In this document: one piece after another, positions 1-6,744 of the stretch
How positions within the stretch are numbered: position 1 is the stretch's first letter
How the letters are laid out: each line of letters begins with the position of its first letter
Source: Sphingobacteriaceae bacterium UBA6709
GTDB taxonomy: Bacteria; Bacteroidota; Bacteroidia; Sphingobacteriales; Sphingobacteriaceae
DNA: 19,857 nucleotides
NCBI GenBank assembly: GCA_002454425.1
Contig: DKIV01000032.1
Coordinates: 27,325 to 47,181, forward strand
Reading direction: 5' to 3'
Program-made: the position numbers and the translations under genes
Notes under the pieces: generated by a model
The model's input: the letters and a program-made list of their open reading frames with translations, nothing else
The model's database searches: none
What the model was told of the DNA's origin: nothing

Positions 1-633
1 GTGCTGTCTGGTACGAAGCAGTCCCGAGCCAGTCTCGAAGCTGGTAGGTAGCTGACTCCCGACAAAGGGCATTGGGTGGCAAATGCAATAATTCCGCTTA
101 GCGTGGCGCCCCGGTTAAGTACATGAAGAATTAGGAAACTTTTTTAACAGGAACACCACAAAAACAACAACAATCTGACAAACAGAAAATTAACAAACAA
201 ATCGCCTCGACAAAATCTTCAATTACACCTATAGTTTAAATTTTAAACTTTCATCTGTGGACAATTTTCTCAGTCGCTTTCCTCTTGCGGGGCAGTCGCA
301 GGTGAAATGAAATAGGTTGCAATCAGCATGATCCGACTCTTTTGCGGCAAGGGATATTCAATAATATAAGTCAACCGGACTCAGCGCCACAATAGAATTT
401 TCCATTGCGCTAACCGCAATCATTGCCGGGAGCATCAAGGGGAAGCAACCAGCTAAGTCTTGCTTAGCGCGGCTCGATTGGTAAATTTTAACAATTATAA
501 ACCAGATCCTTACAAAATATCACCGTTATTAAATCAAACCTTGAAATTAAAGAATCGTCAAAACAATAAACACAAGATAAACTTCCCTTTCGGGGCATTC
601 TGTTCTTTACGTTTACCATTAAAACACACCAAG
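1..633. other. Gene-free left edge with small hairpins
   Basis: I see no supported gene in this stretch. The first 120 bases are GC-rich and look structured: CCAG at 29-32 can pair with CTGG at 41-44, and GCATT at 69-73 with AATGC at 82-86. From about 130 to 250 the sequence becomes AT-rich. A further hairpin, ATTGCG/CGCAAT with a 5-nt loop, lies at 404-420. The first part could be the tail of a non-coding RNA or of an element whose body lies left of the window, but I cannot assign a family. Just before the gene at 634, TACGTTTA (608-615) is one base off the Bacteroidota -7 element but has no good -33 partner. Confidence 0.5.
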
Positions 634-1029
634 ATGAAGATCAAAGGAATTTTTCTGCTGTTTATAGCTCTAATTGGATTAAGCTCGTTTAGCGAAGCTC
701 AACCACGTCATGTCAGGCATCATGATAAACATCACGGCCAACACCATCATCAATCAAGACATAAGGTAAAGCATTACAAAAGGCTTCCCTCGGGTTATGT
801 CGCACTGCCACATCGCGGCGTGAACTACTATTACAGTCAGGGGTACTATTATCGCCCGCAGCGACAGGGTTATGTCAGGGTCAGAGCGCCACATGGCTTA
901 CGGGTACATTCACTGCCTCCCGGATATCGTAAACGTATTTATCGGGGCAACCCATATTATTATAGGCAGAATGTATATTATAGACAAGCGTCACCAGGTA
1001 TATACATTGTTATAGGCAGACCCTGGTAA
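634..1029 (+). CDS. Small secreted His/Tyr-rich protein (DUF6515-like)
   Basis: This encodes a 131-residue protein of unknown function. The start at 634 is chosen because it opens directly on a signal peptide: Lys residues, a hydrophobic core IFLLFIALIGL, then a likely cleavage near SEAQ. The open frame extends back to 460, but that extension has no signal-like or conserved character. The mature part begins with a very His-rich stretch (HHDKHHGQHHHQ) and continues with Tyr-rich, repeat-like segments such as YYYSQGYYYR and NPYYYRQNVYYR. The pattern of a Leu-Pro-x-Gly-Tyr segment followed by a Gly-x-Pro-Tyr-Tyr-Tyr segment recalls the DUF6515 family of Bacteroidota, recalled and not searched. 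A periplasmic or surface location is likely. Metal binding by the His cluster is only a guess. It converges on the barrel gene across a perfect hairpin. Confidence 0.75.
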   Translation: MKIKGIFLLFIALIGLSSFSEAQPRHVRHHDKHHGQHHHQSRHKVKHYKRLPSGYVALPHRGVNYYYSQGYYYRPQRQGYVRVRAPHGLRVHSLPPGYRKRIYRGNPYYYRQNVYYRQASPGIYIVIGRPW

Positions 1030-1035
1030 TCGAAG

Positions 1036-1066
1036 CCATGATCGCCGGGCATGCCGGCGATCATGG
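1036..1066. terminator. Perfect hairpin between convergent genes
   Basis: CCATGATCGCCGG (1036-1048) and its exact complement (1054-1066) form a 13-bp GC-rich stem around the 5-nt loop GCATG. It fills the 39-bp gap between the stops of the convergent genes at 1029 and 1069. Neither side has a U-tract, so this is not a textbook intrinsic terminator. A bidirectional 3'-end or mRNA-stabilising structure is the likeliest role. Confidence 0.6.
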
Positions 1067-1068
1067 TA

Positions 1069-3894
1069 TTAATACGTGAAGCTACCGTCGCCACGGCGCT
1101 GTAGCTTGCGGCCATTTCTCATAGGCTCGCCACTCCACTTCTGAAGATTATAGCGTACCCCTACAAGGAAATACCGGCTTAAGGTATTGGAAAGAGTATT
1201 AGTATATCCTGTTGAAGTAATTGTCTGCTGCACAAAGTTGTTCTCATGCAGGATATCGTAAACATTTACCGTTAACACCAGATTCTTACGTTTGAGAAAT
1301 TCCCGCTCGAAGCCGGCATTGATAACAAAAGGACTGGGGTTACCTAATCGGCCATAACCGCTAACGAAGCTCTTGGCAGCACTGTAATTAAACTGGTTGG
1401 TCTTCAGAAAATAGAACTTTCCGTCAATAGCCAACGAGGTAGTGCGCACTTCTGTTTGCGTTGCGTTAGGGAGCGTATTGAAGTTACGTGTGAGATCGTA
1501 AGCGATATAGGGATTAATTTCAATATTATCCGTTGGACTTAAGCGCGGTCCAAAACGCTCATTGAATCGCCACGTACGCGTATTATAAAGTTGATTATTG
1601 CTATACCCTACTCCATAATTATAATTGACATTTCCATTTAGGGAAAGATTATAACGCCTGTCGCCAAATTGCTTCGAAAAATTATAGCGGCTGCCGAAAG
1701 ATTTAGCACCGTTAAGATTTACATAATTTGTTTGGTTAATGGTACGATTGGTCGTCTGCCCATTATTGCTTACCTGCTCCACAAATTGGATAACGTTAGA
1801 CGCTACCTGATTCTCAATGGACGAGCCATTGAGATTTATCGAAATGTTCATCTTTGAATTAGGGAAGTAATTATTGTATGCCAGATCGAGCGTATGTGTG
1901 AACGTAGGCTTAAGATCAGGGTTCCCGATAACAATGTTGTTTGGATCAGTCCTGTCCACGAAAGGTTGTATCTGATCAAAATTGGGTTCGCGCGGAGTAC
2001 CGGTGTATCGCAACGTAAGACGCTGCGTGCGTGACCACTGATATCCCATATACAAGAGGGGGATTACCCTAAAGGTATTGCGGGAAGTGCCGACATTAGC
2101 ACCATCGTTGCTGTTATTTACCCGGTGCCCGGAGAGCGAGTACGGCACAGCGCGTGCACCGGCGGAGAACGTAAATTTCTGTCCCGAATAACGATAATTC
2201 AACGAAAGACGCGACTCCGTAAAGGAATAATCATAAATATTACTTAGTCGGTCAAGCCTGATAAGCGAACCATCAGCAAGTACCGAGTCAGACAAGGCGG
2301 CATTGTCGTAATTACTTCGGCTGTACTGAGCGGTAAACTCCAGTGAAGATACCAGACTTATGGGCTCACGATAACTAAGAGTACCTTTCAGCGTCCGGCG
2401 GTTGCTGCCGCGTGATGTCAAGAGGTGAGAAAGCGAATCACTTACCAGATTATTGAGCGTAGTATCGGCGTAATATTTAAATGAATTGTTCACCTCCCCA
2501 TTCTGCGTAGCATCAGATTGAGTAATGCTCATCTGCATGGAAAGATTACGAGCCTTGTTTTTAAACATATGCACGTATAACGCGGAGAGGTCATATTGCG
2601 GCGTCTTGTTTGCCGACTTACGCTCGCCGTTTATCACCTGATGTTCAAATCCGGAATCAAACCAATTGCGCTGATCAGACATACTATTAGAGATGCTTGT
2701 TTGATTAGAGTAGCTATATGAAGGAGTTATCTGCAGAAAGTTAGAAGCATCAATGGTATAATCAATCTGCGCGTTCACGTTGTGGCCATAAGAGTTATTC
2801 TCAGACTCCCCTTTATTTATAAAATTGCTGGGTCCGCGCGTAGAGTTCCGCTGTCCGTAGGAATCGTTCCAGGACTGATTATCCCTGAAGTTGTAGCGGT
2901 AACTGGTAACCACCTGAACTTTCTTACCCCACTGGTCGCGATAACCAAAGGAGGGAGATCCGGAATGAGAGATCCCGGGCCCGCTATTACCACCGCGGCC
3001 GCCGCCATCGTTATTTAAAATCCCCGTCGAGGCTACTCCATTAATGGTGTTAGCCAGACGACCGGTAAAGCTTAGCTGTTGATTAGCATTTATACGCTGT
3101 ACATTCAGCTGTGCGTTATAGCGATCGTCGCTACCATACTGCCCAACCATACGACCTGTAGTACCCACAGAGCGATCGGCACGCGTAAAAATATTGAGAA
3201 CCTTCTGCGGCTCGCCATCTTTAACGCCGGTACGGGCGGCCATTTCGCCATAGTCATCAACAATCTGTATCTTCTCAACGATATCAGCAGGCAGGTTCTG
3301 TATCGCCTGCGCAACGTCGCCACCGGAAAAATCCTTGCCGTTCAGGCGCGCTTTAGTAACCTGCTGTCCCTGATGAGTAACGCTACCGTCGGTACCGACC
3401 TCCATGCCTTCCATTTTCTTTAACAGCTCGTCAACAGTTGCATTTTCGCGTACCTTGTAATCCGCAGCGCGGTACTCTACCGTATCAGTTTTATAAACGA
3501 CGCTGGGAGTACCATTGACAACTACGGCGTTGAGCATCTTACTGTCTGATTGTAAAACAATTGGATCAAGGACAAGACGCGCCACGGCGTCATTCATAAG
3601 CATCTTTCGGACCTGCGGCTTAAAGCCTATACTACGTACAGAAAGCACAAACGTAGCCAGCTTAACATTCCTAAACACAAAGATACCATCCTCGTTTGTT
3701 GCTGTGCTGACACTGTCTGTACCAAGCTTAAGTTTGACAATAGCTCCGGGAAGCGGGTTATCCTCATTATCGCGCACGATACCGCTGACTTCGCGACTGC
3801 CTAAGGGTGGCTTGGATGCCGGAGACTGAGGACTCTGCGCGTGCAGGCCCATCGCCAACATGATCAGCGATAGAAAAGTAAATATTTTTATCAT
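1069..3894 (-). CDS. TonB-dependent-receptor-like outer membrane beta-barrel protein
   Basis: This 941-residue outer-membrane protein opens with a signal peptide ending LHA|Q (residues 1-19). A carboxypeptidase-regulatory-like domain follows at about 34-112 (VSGIVRDNEDNPLPGAIVKL, then the NEDGIFVF and SIGF segments typical of the fold). A plug-like region covers about 120-225, with TVDELLKKMEGMEV and the LPADIVEKIQIVDDYG block. The rest, to the C-terminus, is Asn/Ser/Tyr-rich beta-strand sequence that fits a large barrel of the outer membrane beta-barrel 3 type. A Gly/Asn-rich insertion lies near residues 293-308. No substrate is evident. No SusD-like partner lies nearby, which argues against a classical glycan-uptake locus. 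The gene sits 102 bp behind the exported Gly-rich protein gene on the same strand and is probably transcribed with it. Confidence 0.88.
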   Translation of the reverse strand: MIKIFTFLSLIMLAMGLHAQSPQSPASKPPLGSREVSGIVRDNEDNPLPGAIVKLKLGTDSVSTATNEDGIFVFRNVKLATFVLSVRSIGFKPQVRKMLMNDAVARLVLDPIVLQSDSKMLNAVVVNGTPSVVYKTDTVEYRAADYKVRENATVDELLKKMEGMEVGTDGSVTHQGQQVTKARLNGKDFSGGDVAQAIQNLPADIVEKIQIVDDYGEMAARTGVKDGEPQKVLNIFTRADRSVGTTGRMVGQYGSDDRYNAQLNVQRINANQQLSFTGRLANTINGVASTGILNNDGGGRGGNSGPGISHSGSPSFGYRDQWGKKVQVVTSYRYNFRDNQSWNDSYGQRNSTRGPSNFINKGESENNSYGHNVNAQIDYTIDASNFLQITPSYSYSNQTSISNSMSDQRNWFDSGFEHQVINGERKSANKTPQYDLSALYVHMFKNKARNLSMQMSITQSDATQNGEVNNSFKYYADTTLNNLVSDSLSHLLTSRGSNRRTLKGTLSYREPISLVSSLEFTAQYSRSNYDNAALSDSVLADGSLIRLDRLSNIYDYSFTESRLSLNYRYSGQKFTFSAGARAVPYSLSGHRVNNSNDGANVGTSRNTFRVIPLLYMGYQWSRTQRLTLRYTGTPREPNFDQIQPFVDRTDPNNIVIGNPDLKPTFTHTLDLAYNNYFPNSKMNISINLNGSSIENQVASNVIQFVEQVSNNGQTTNRTINQTNYVNLNGAKSFGSRYNFSKQFGDRRYNLSLNGNVNYNYGVGYSNNQLYNTRTWRFNERFGPRLSPTDNIEINPYIAYDLTRNFNTLPNATQTEVRTTSLAIDGKFYFLKTNQFNYSAAKSFVSGYGRLGNPSPFVINAGFEREFLKRKNLVLTVNVYDILHENNFVQQTITSTGYTNTLSNTLSRYFLVGVRYNLQKWSGEPMRNGRKLQRRGDGSFTY

Positions 3895-3996
3895 TTAAAA
3901 ACGATTGATGATTATAAGCAATTATTGAAATCTGCTGATATAAACTACAATAAGAGTCATATCAGCCATAGAGGGTGGTATATTAAGATCTATCCC

Positions 3997-4899
3997 CTAC
4001 TTATTTACGATGCGGTATTTAGCCCAAAAATCCGTTGCGCTGAATAAGTCCTGCATGTTAAAGCCGCCGCCACCTCCCATGCCTCCGCCACGACCGAAAC
4101 CACCGGAGATGCCTATCATTCCTCCCTGGCTACGACCGCCGCCGCCTCTTGCCATGGTTGCTGCCGTAGCACCTTCCTGACTTTCCCGTCGTTGCGGCAT
4201 TGTTAAGCCATTTAACTTTACATTGTAGGCAAGCTCCGTTAACTGTCCGGGATTTATCTCCAGAAGCTTAAGAGGAATCGCAAGCTCAATTCCTAAAGAG
4301 GCGTTTGCATCATATGCGGCAGCGGCTTTGATGCCATATAGATTATAGACAGACACGCTGCTGTCCTGAATATCCTTGAAGCCACGTAAGCCTATTTCCT
4401 TAGTTACCTGCGACAGCTGCGCGCCTTTCTCGGCGAGCGCGGCAGAGTCTGTACCAGTGGCACCGTCAGCGTTACGCGGGCGCGGGCGCCAGCGCCTACC
4501 CTCACCCTGCTTAATCAATGGAAACTGAATTTGGTAACCTTCTTTATCGTTTTTCTTGCCTGCGGTGTTAATCGTAAAAGTGATTCCCCCAGCAAGGATC
4601 TTTGTCATTGACGACTGATCGGTACTTTTTATTACCAGAAAAAGGGTGGTAGCATTATTTGCAACGGTATATTTTAAGGACGTAGATTTATTAGTCTCAT
4701 CTAATTCGCCCCACTCTTCCAGCCGTCCATTGACACTTACTTTCGTATCTATCCATCGGCCCTGATCACGCGAGCTTTGAGCTTTCACCATGGCTAACTG
4801 ACAACCTAGCAGCAGCATGCAGACTGCGAAGCTCTTGAAAAACACAGATCTTGAATTCTTTTTAGGAAAGCGATTAATAGTATCTAATAGGTATCTCAT
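3997..4899 (-). CDS. Exported Gly-rich protein, possible CBM9-like fold
   Basis: This 300-residue protein has no function I can recognise with confidence. The N-terminus has a basic region and a hydrophobic core at about 24-38. Two processing signals compete: the lipobox-like LLGC (Cys33), which would give a lipoprotein, and VKA|Q (after residue 40), which would give a secreted protein. Residues about 48-130 start with WIDTKVSVNGRLEEWGE and contain TTLFLVIKSTD and GITFTINT, a pattern resembling CBM9/DOMON-like beta-sandwich domains of surface proteins. An Arg/Pro-rich linker follows (RRWRPRPRN). The C-terminus is extremely Gly-rich (about 251-280) and ends in a short DLFSATDFWAKYRI segment. 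The TonB-receptor-like barrel gene lies 102 bp downstream on the same strand, so the two may act together at the outer membrane. That partnership is inferred from position only. Confidence 0.75.
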   Translation of the reverse strand: MRYLLDTINRFPKKNSRSVFFKSFAVCMLLLGCQLAMVKAQSSRDQGRWIDTKVSVNGRLEEWGELDETNKSTSLKYTVANNATTLFLVIKSTDQSSMTKILAGGITFTINTAGKKNDKEGYQIQFPLIKQGEGRRWRPRPRNADGATGTDSAALAEKGAQLSQVTKEIGLRGFKDIQDSSVSVYNLYGIKAAAAYDANASLGIELAIPLKLLEINPGQLTELAYNVKLNGLTMPQRRESQEGATAATMARGGGGRSQGGMIGISGGFGRGGGMGGGGGFNMQDLFSATDFWAKYRIVNK

Positions 4900-5234
4900 A
4901 ATGCAAGCTAAATTTGATAACTCCCGCGATCAATAACGCCAGGGGGCACAATAAAAGAGCTGACCTTTCGTAAGGTTTCATCTTCGGCAGTTTTGGACGT
5001 AAAAAAGACGCCTGGGATTAACGCGTGTTACAAAAATGTGACGAAGAGCCTTAAAACAAAGACCAATGTTCCAAATTAAGAGACTTGACATTCTGAGCAT
5101 CGGCTATTTCATGAGTGATAAGCCTTGCGCGCCACCCAAAAAAATAATAAAAAAGAAGGGCAGCAAGGGAGAGAATACTGCAAAAATAGGGATATGCTTA
5201 GTCTTTTTGAACTTAGTTTATTAGGTTTGTATCT
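4900..5234. other. Divergent intergenic region
   Basis: This 335-bp gap lies between the leftward exported-protein gene and the rightward S4-aroB unit, so it should carry promoters for both. I see a -7-like TAGGTTTG at 5222-5229 for the rightward unit. For the leftward unit, CAAATTAA at 5072-5079 is one mismatch from the reversed -7 element but has no -33 partner. No convincing gene, repeat or terminator is visible. Confidence 0.5.
5222..5229 (+). promoter_or_regulatory. Possible -7 element for the S4-aroB unit
   Basis: TAGGTTTG matches the Bacteroidota -7 consensus TAnnTTTG. No TTTG lies at the usual 17-23 bp distance; the nearest is only 12 bp upstream (5206-5209). If it is used, transcription would start at or beside the ATG at 5235, giving an almost leaderless mRNA. 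Confidence 0.35.
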
Positions 5235-5441
5235 ATGATAAACTTTAAACTCGAAGGTGATTTTATTCCGCTTATCCAATTGCTGAAGGCGTGCAATCTT
5301 GTACAAACTGGCGGTGAGGCACAAATTGTGGTGTCTGACGGAATGGTAAAGTGTAATGGGGAATTGGAATACAGGAAACGTCTTAAAGTAAAAAAAGGCG
5401 ATGTCATTGAGTTTGATGGACAACAAATTACTGTAATCTAA
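5235..5441 (+). CDS. Small RNA-binding S4-domain protein (YbcJ-like)
   Basis: This 68-residue protein is essentially one S4 RNA-binding domain. The opening helix region (FIPLIQLLKACNLVQTGGEAQ) is followed by the S4 signature-like core with Gly-Gly-Glu-Ala, VVSDGMVKCNGELEYRKRLKVKKGDVIEFDG. The size and pattern match the stand-alone S4 proteins of the YbcJ/RlbA group, which are thought to bind structured RNA, probably in the context of ribosomes or tRNA. That role is known of the family only loosely. The stop codon overlaps the aroB start in TAATG, so aroB translation is probably coupled to it. No Shine-Dalgarno is visible at its own start. Pairing with aroB does not itself suggest a role in aromatic metabolism. 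Confidence 0.85.
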   Translation: MINFKLEGDFIPLIQLLKACNLVQTGGEAQIVVSDGMVKCNGELEYRKRLKVKKGDVIEFDGQQITVI

Positions 5442-6520
5442 TGCAGGCGATAGAGAGCAATTCATATGCTGTATTTTTCGGTGAAGACTTTTCGGCGCTG
5501 AGCAGCTTCCTGAAAGACAGAGATTATTCAAAAATATTCTTCCTCGTAGACAGCAACACCTCAGAACATTGCTTGCCAGTGATCAGCCAGGCAATGGCCG
5601 AGCTGGAAAATTATGATATCATTGAGGTTGATCCGGGTGAGGAAAATAAAAATATCGACTATTGCATCGGTATCTGGCAAATGCTTCTCGACTTTGGAGC
5701 CGACCGCAAAAGCCTTCTGATAAACGTAGGCGGTGGTGTGGTGACGGACATGGGTGGCTTCGCGGCTTCAACATTTAAGAGAGGCATCGACTTCATTCAG
5801 GTTCCGACAACACTTCTTTCGCAGGTTGACGCCTCCGTAGGTGGCAAAACCGGCATTGACATGAGCAGTGTGAAGAATATCATAGGCACCTTCACGCAGC
5901 CTCAGGCGGTATTTATACATCCTGGCTTTTTAAAGACCCTGGACCGCGCTCAACTGGTATCTGGTTTCGCCGAGGTTGTAAAACATGGCTTGATTGCTGA
6001 CAAGGACTATTATCAGCTAGTCTCTGAAACCGACCCTATGGAGGTGAGCATGGAAATTATCCATCAGTCGGTAAGCATAAAAAATACGGTGGTGATGGAA
6101 GATCCCCGCGAGCAGGGACTTCGTAAGATCCTGAATTTTGGACACACGATTGGTCACGCCGTGGAAACCTACTCCCTCTTAAATGACAAACAGCCCTTGT
6201 TACATGGAGAGGCTGTAGCTATGGGTATGATCTGCGAAAGTTATCTTTCCTCTTTACATAGCGGCCTACCAAGGACAGATATGGAGGACGTGGTGAGCTA
6301 TATACGTTCCGTTTTTCCGGATTATCATTTGATGCAGGAAAGCTACGCCACGATTCTGGATTACATGAAGAACGACAAGAAGAACGAATCCGGACGTATC
6401 AACTTCTCGTTATTGCGTCAGATCGGTGATTGTACCTATAATGTTTTTCTTGATGAAGATCAAATCATTGAGTCTCTGGACTTCTATTACGGCCTGGTCA
6501 GCGGAACAAAACCCATGTAA
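5441..6520 (+). CDS. aroB: 3-dehydroquinate synthase
   Basis: AroB converts DAHP to 3-dehydroquinate, step two of the shikimate pathway, in the cytoplasm with NAD+ and a divalent metal. The 359 residues cover the whole family length. The NAD-binding segment GGGVVTDMGGFAAST lies at 97-111, followed by VPTTLLSQVDASVGGKTGID (121-140). Metal-ligand candidates are E178 in the FAEVVKHG block, a His of the GHTIGHAVE block (235-242), and H255 in LHGEAVAMG. The start overlaps the stop of the S4 gene by one base (TAATG), which suggests translational coupling and settles the start. The gene ends 92 bp before the aromatic leader peptide. No intrinsic terminator lies directly after it, so read-through into the attenuator region is possible. 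Confidence 0.96.
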   Translation: MQAIESNSYAVFFGEDFSALSSFLKDRDYSKIFFLVDSNTSEHCLPVISQAMAELENYDIIEVDPGEENKNIDYCIGIWQMLLDFGADRKSLLINVGGGVVTDMGGFAASTFKRGIDFIQVPTTLLSQVDASVGGKTGIDMSSVKNIIGTFTQPQAVFIHPGFLKTLDRAQLVSGFAEVVKHGLIADKDYYQLVSETDPMEVSMEIIHQSVSIKNTVVMEDPREQGLRKILNFGHTIGHAVETYSLLNDKQPLLHGEAVAMGMICESYLSSLHSGLPRTDMEDVVSYIRSVFPDYHLMQESYATILDYMKNDKKNESGRINFSLLRQIGDCTYNVFLDEDQIIESLDFYYGLVSGTKPM

Positions 6521-6563
6521 TTAAACAACGTGGAGATAAAAGTTTTATTTTTATTAAAATAAT

Positions 6564-6594
6564 TTTGACAAATATTCAAGGAAACTTATATTTG
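6564..6594 (+). promoter_or_regulatory. Bacteroidota-type promoter for the aromatic leader and pheA operon
   Basis: TTTG at 6564-6567 and TATATTTG at 6587-6594 are separated by exactly 19 bp. This is a full match to the Bacteroidota sigma-ABfr consensus (TTTG, then TAnnTTTG). Transcription should start near 6600, about a dozen bases before the leader ATG at 6613. The operon therefore has its own promoter, separate from that of S4-aroB. Confidence 0.8.
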
Positions 6595-6612
6595 CTTTAT
6601 CACAACGAAAAA

Positions 6613-6678
6613 ATGAACAATCACGTTAACGCATATTGGTTTGGTTACTTTTACTATTTTAGTAAGAGCCGGGACTGA
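6613..6678 (+). CDS. Aromatic-rich leader peptide of the pheA operon
   Basis: This 21-codon ORF sits about 13 nt behind a consensus promoter. Residues 8-16 read YWFGYFYYF: four Tyr, three Phe and one Trp in nine codons. Such clustering is the hallmark of attenuation leader peptides such as those of E. coli pheA and trp. The ORF ends SKSRD-stop, and the bases of its last codons (CCGGGACT, 6669-6676) are identical to part of the 3' arm of the terminator before pheA. They can therefore pair with that terminator's 5' arm. I infer that the peptide has no function of its own and that its translation reports the charging of tRNA-Tyr, tRNA-Phe and tRNA-Trp. The ORF is too short for standard gene callers. 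A short purine run (GAAAAA) before the ATG is the only candidate ribosome-binding feature. Confidence 0.82.
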   Translation: MNNHVNAYWFGYFYYFSKSRD

Positions 6679-6741
6679 TATGTTTTAACTTAAGTAAAAA
6701 ATATATTTAAAGTCCCGGTAAAACACCGGGACTTTTTTTTT
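6669..6741 (+). promoter_or_regulatory. Ribosome-mediated transcription attenuator of the pheA operon
   Basis: Two exclusive structures share the segment AGTCCCGG (6711-6718). The antiterminator pairs it with CCGGGACT (6669-6676) inside the leader ORF: 8 bp plus a G-U pair at 6668/6719, with a loop of about 34 nt. The terminator pairs it with CCGGGACT at 6726-6733. When aromatic tRNAs are charged, the ribosome should reach the stop at 6676-6678, cover the upstream arm and let the terminator form. When it stalls in the aromatic codons, the upstream arm is free and the terminator is blocked. The model is inferred; the complementarity is seen directly. Confidence 0.78.
6709..6741 (+). terminator. 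Attenuator terminator before pheA
   Basis: AAAGTCCCGGT (6709-6719) and ACCGGGACTTT (6725-6735) form a perfect 11-bp stem with a 5-nt loop. The T-run at 6733-6741 has nine bases. This is a strong Rho-independent terminator only three bases from the pheA ATG. It cannot mark the end of aroB alone, because the consensus promoter at 6564-6594 lies between. Confidence 0.92.
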
Positions 6742-6744
6742 GTC

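Noticed and set aside
1..130. Group II intron or IS110-type RNA at the left edge
   Set aside because: No domain V-like hairpin, no reverse transcriptase or transposase in view, and no recognisable boundary; kept only as an unexplained region.
460..633. N-terminal extension of the His/Tyr-rich protein
   Set aside because: The signal peptide begins at the ATG at 634, and the upstream residues show no protein-like pattern.
3079..3423. 114-residue rightward frame inside the barrel gene
   Set aside because: It is a shadow of the TonB-receptor-like gene, with no start context or recognisable domain.
5109..5531. 140-residue leftward frame over the S4 gene and aroB start
   Set aside because: It overlaps the S4 domain gene and aroB, both supported by motifs, and resembles no family I know.
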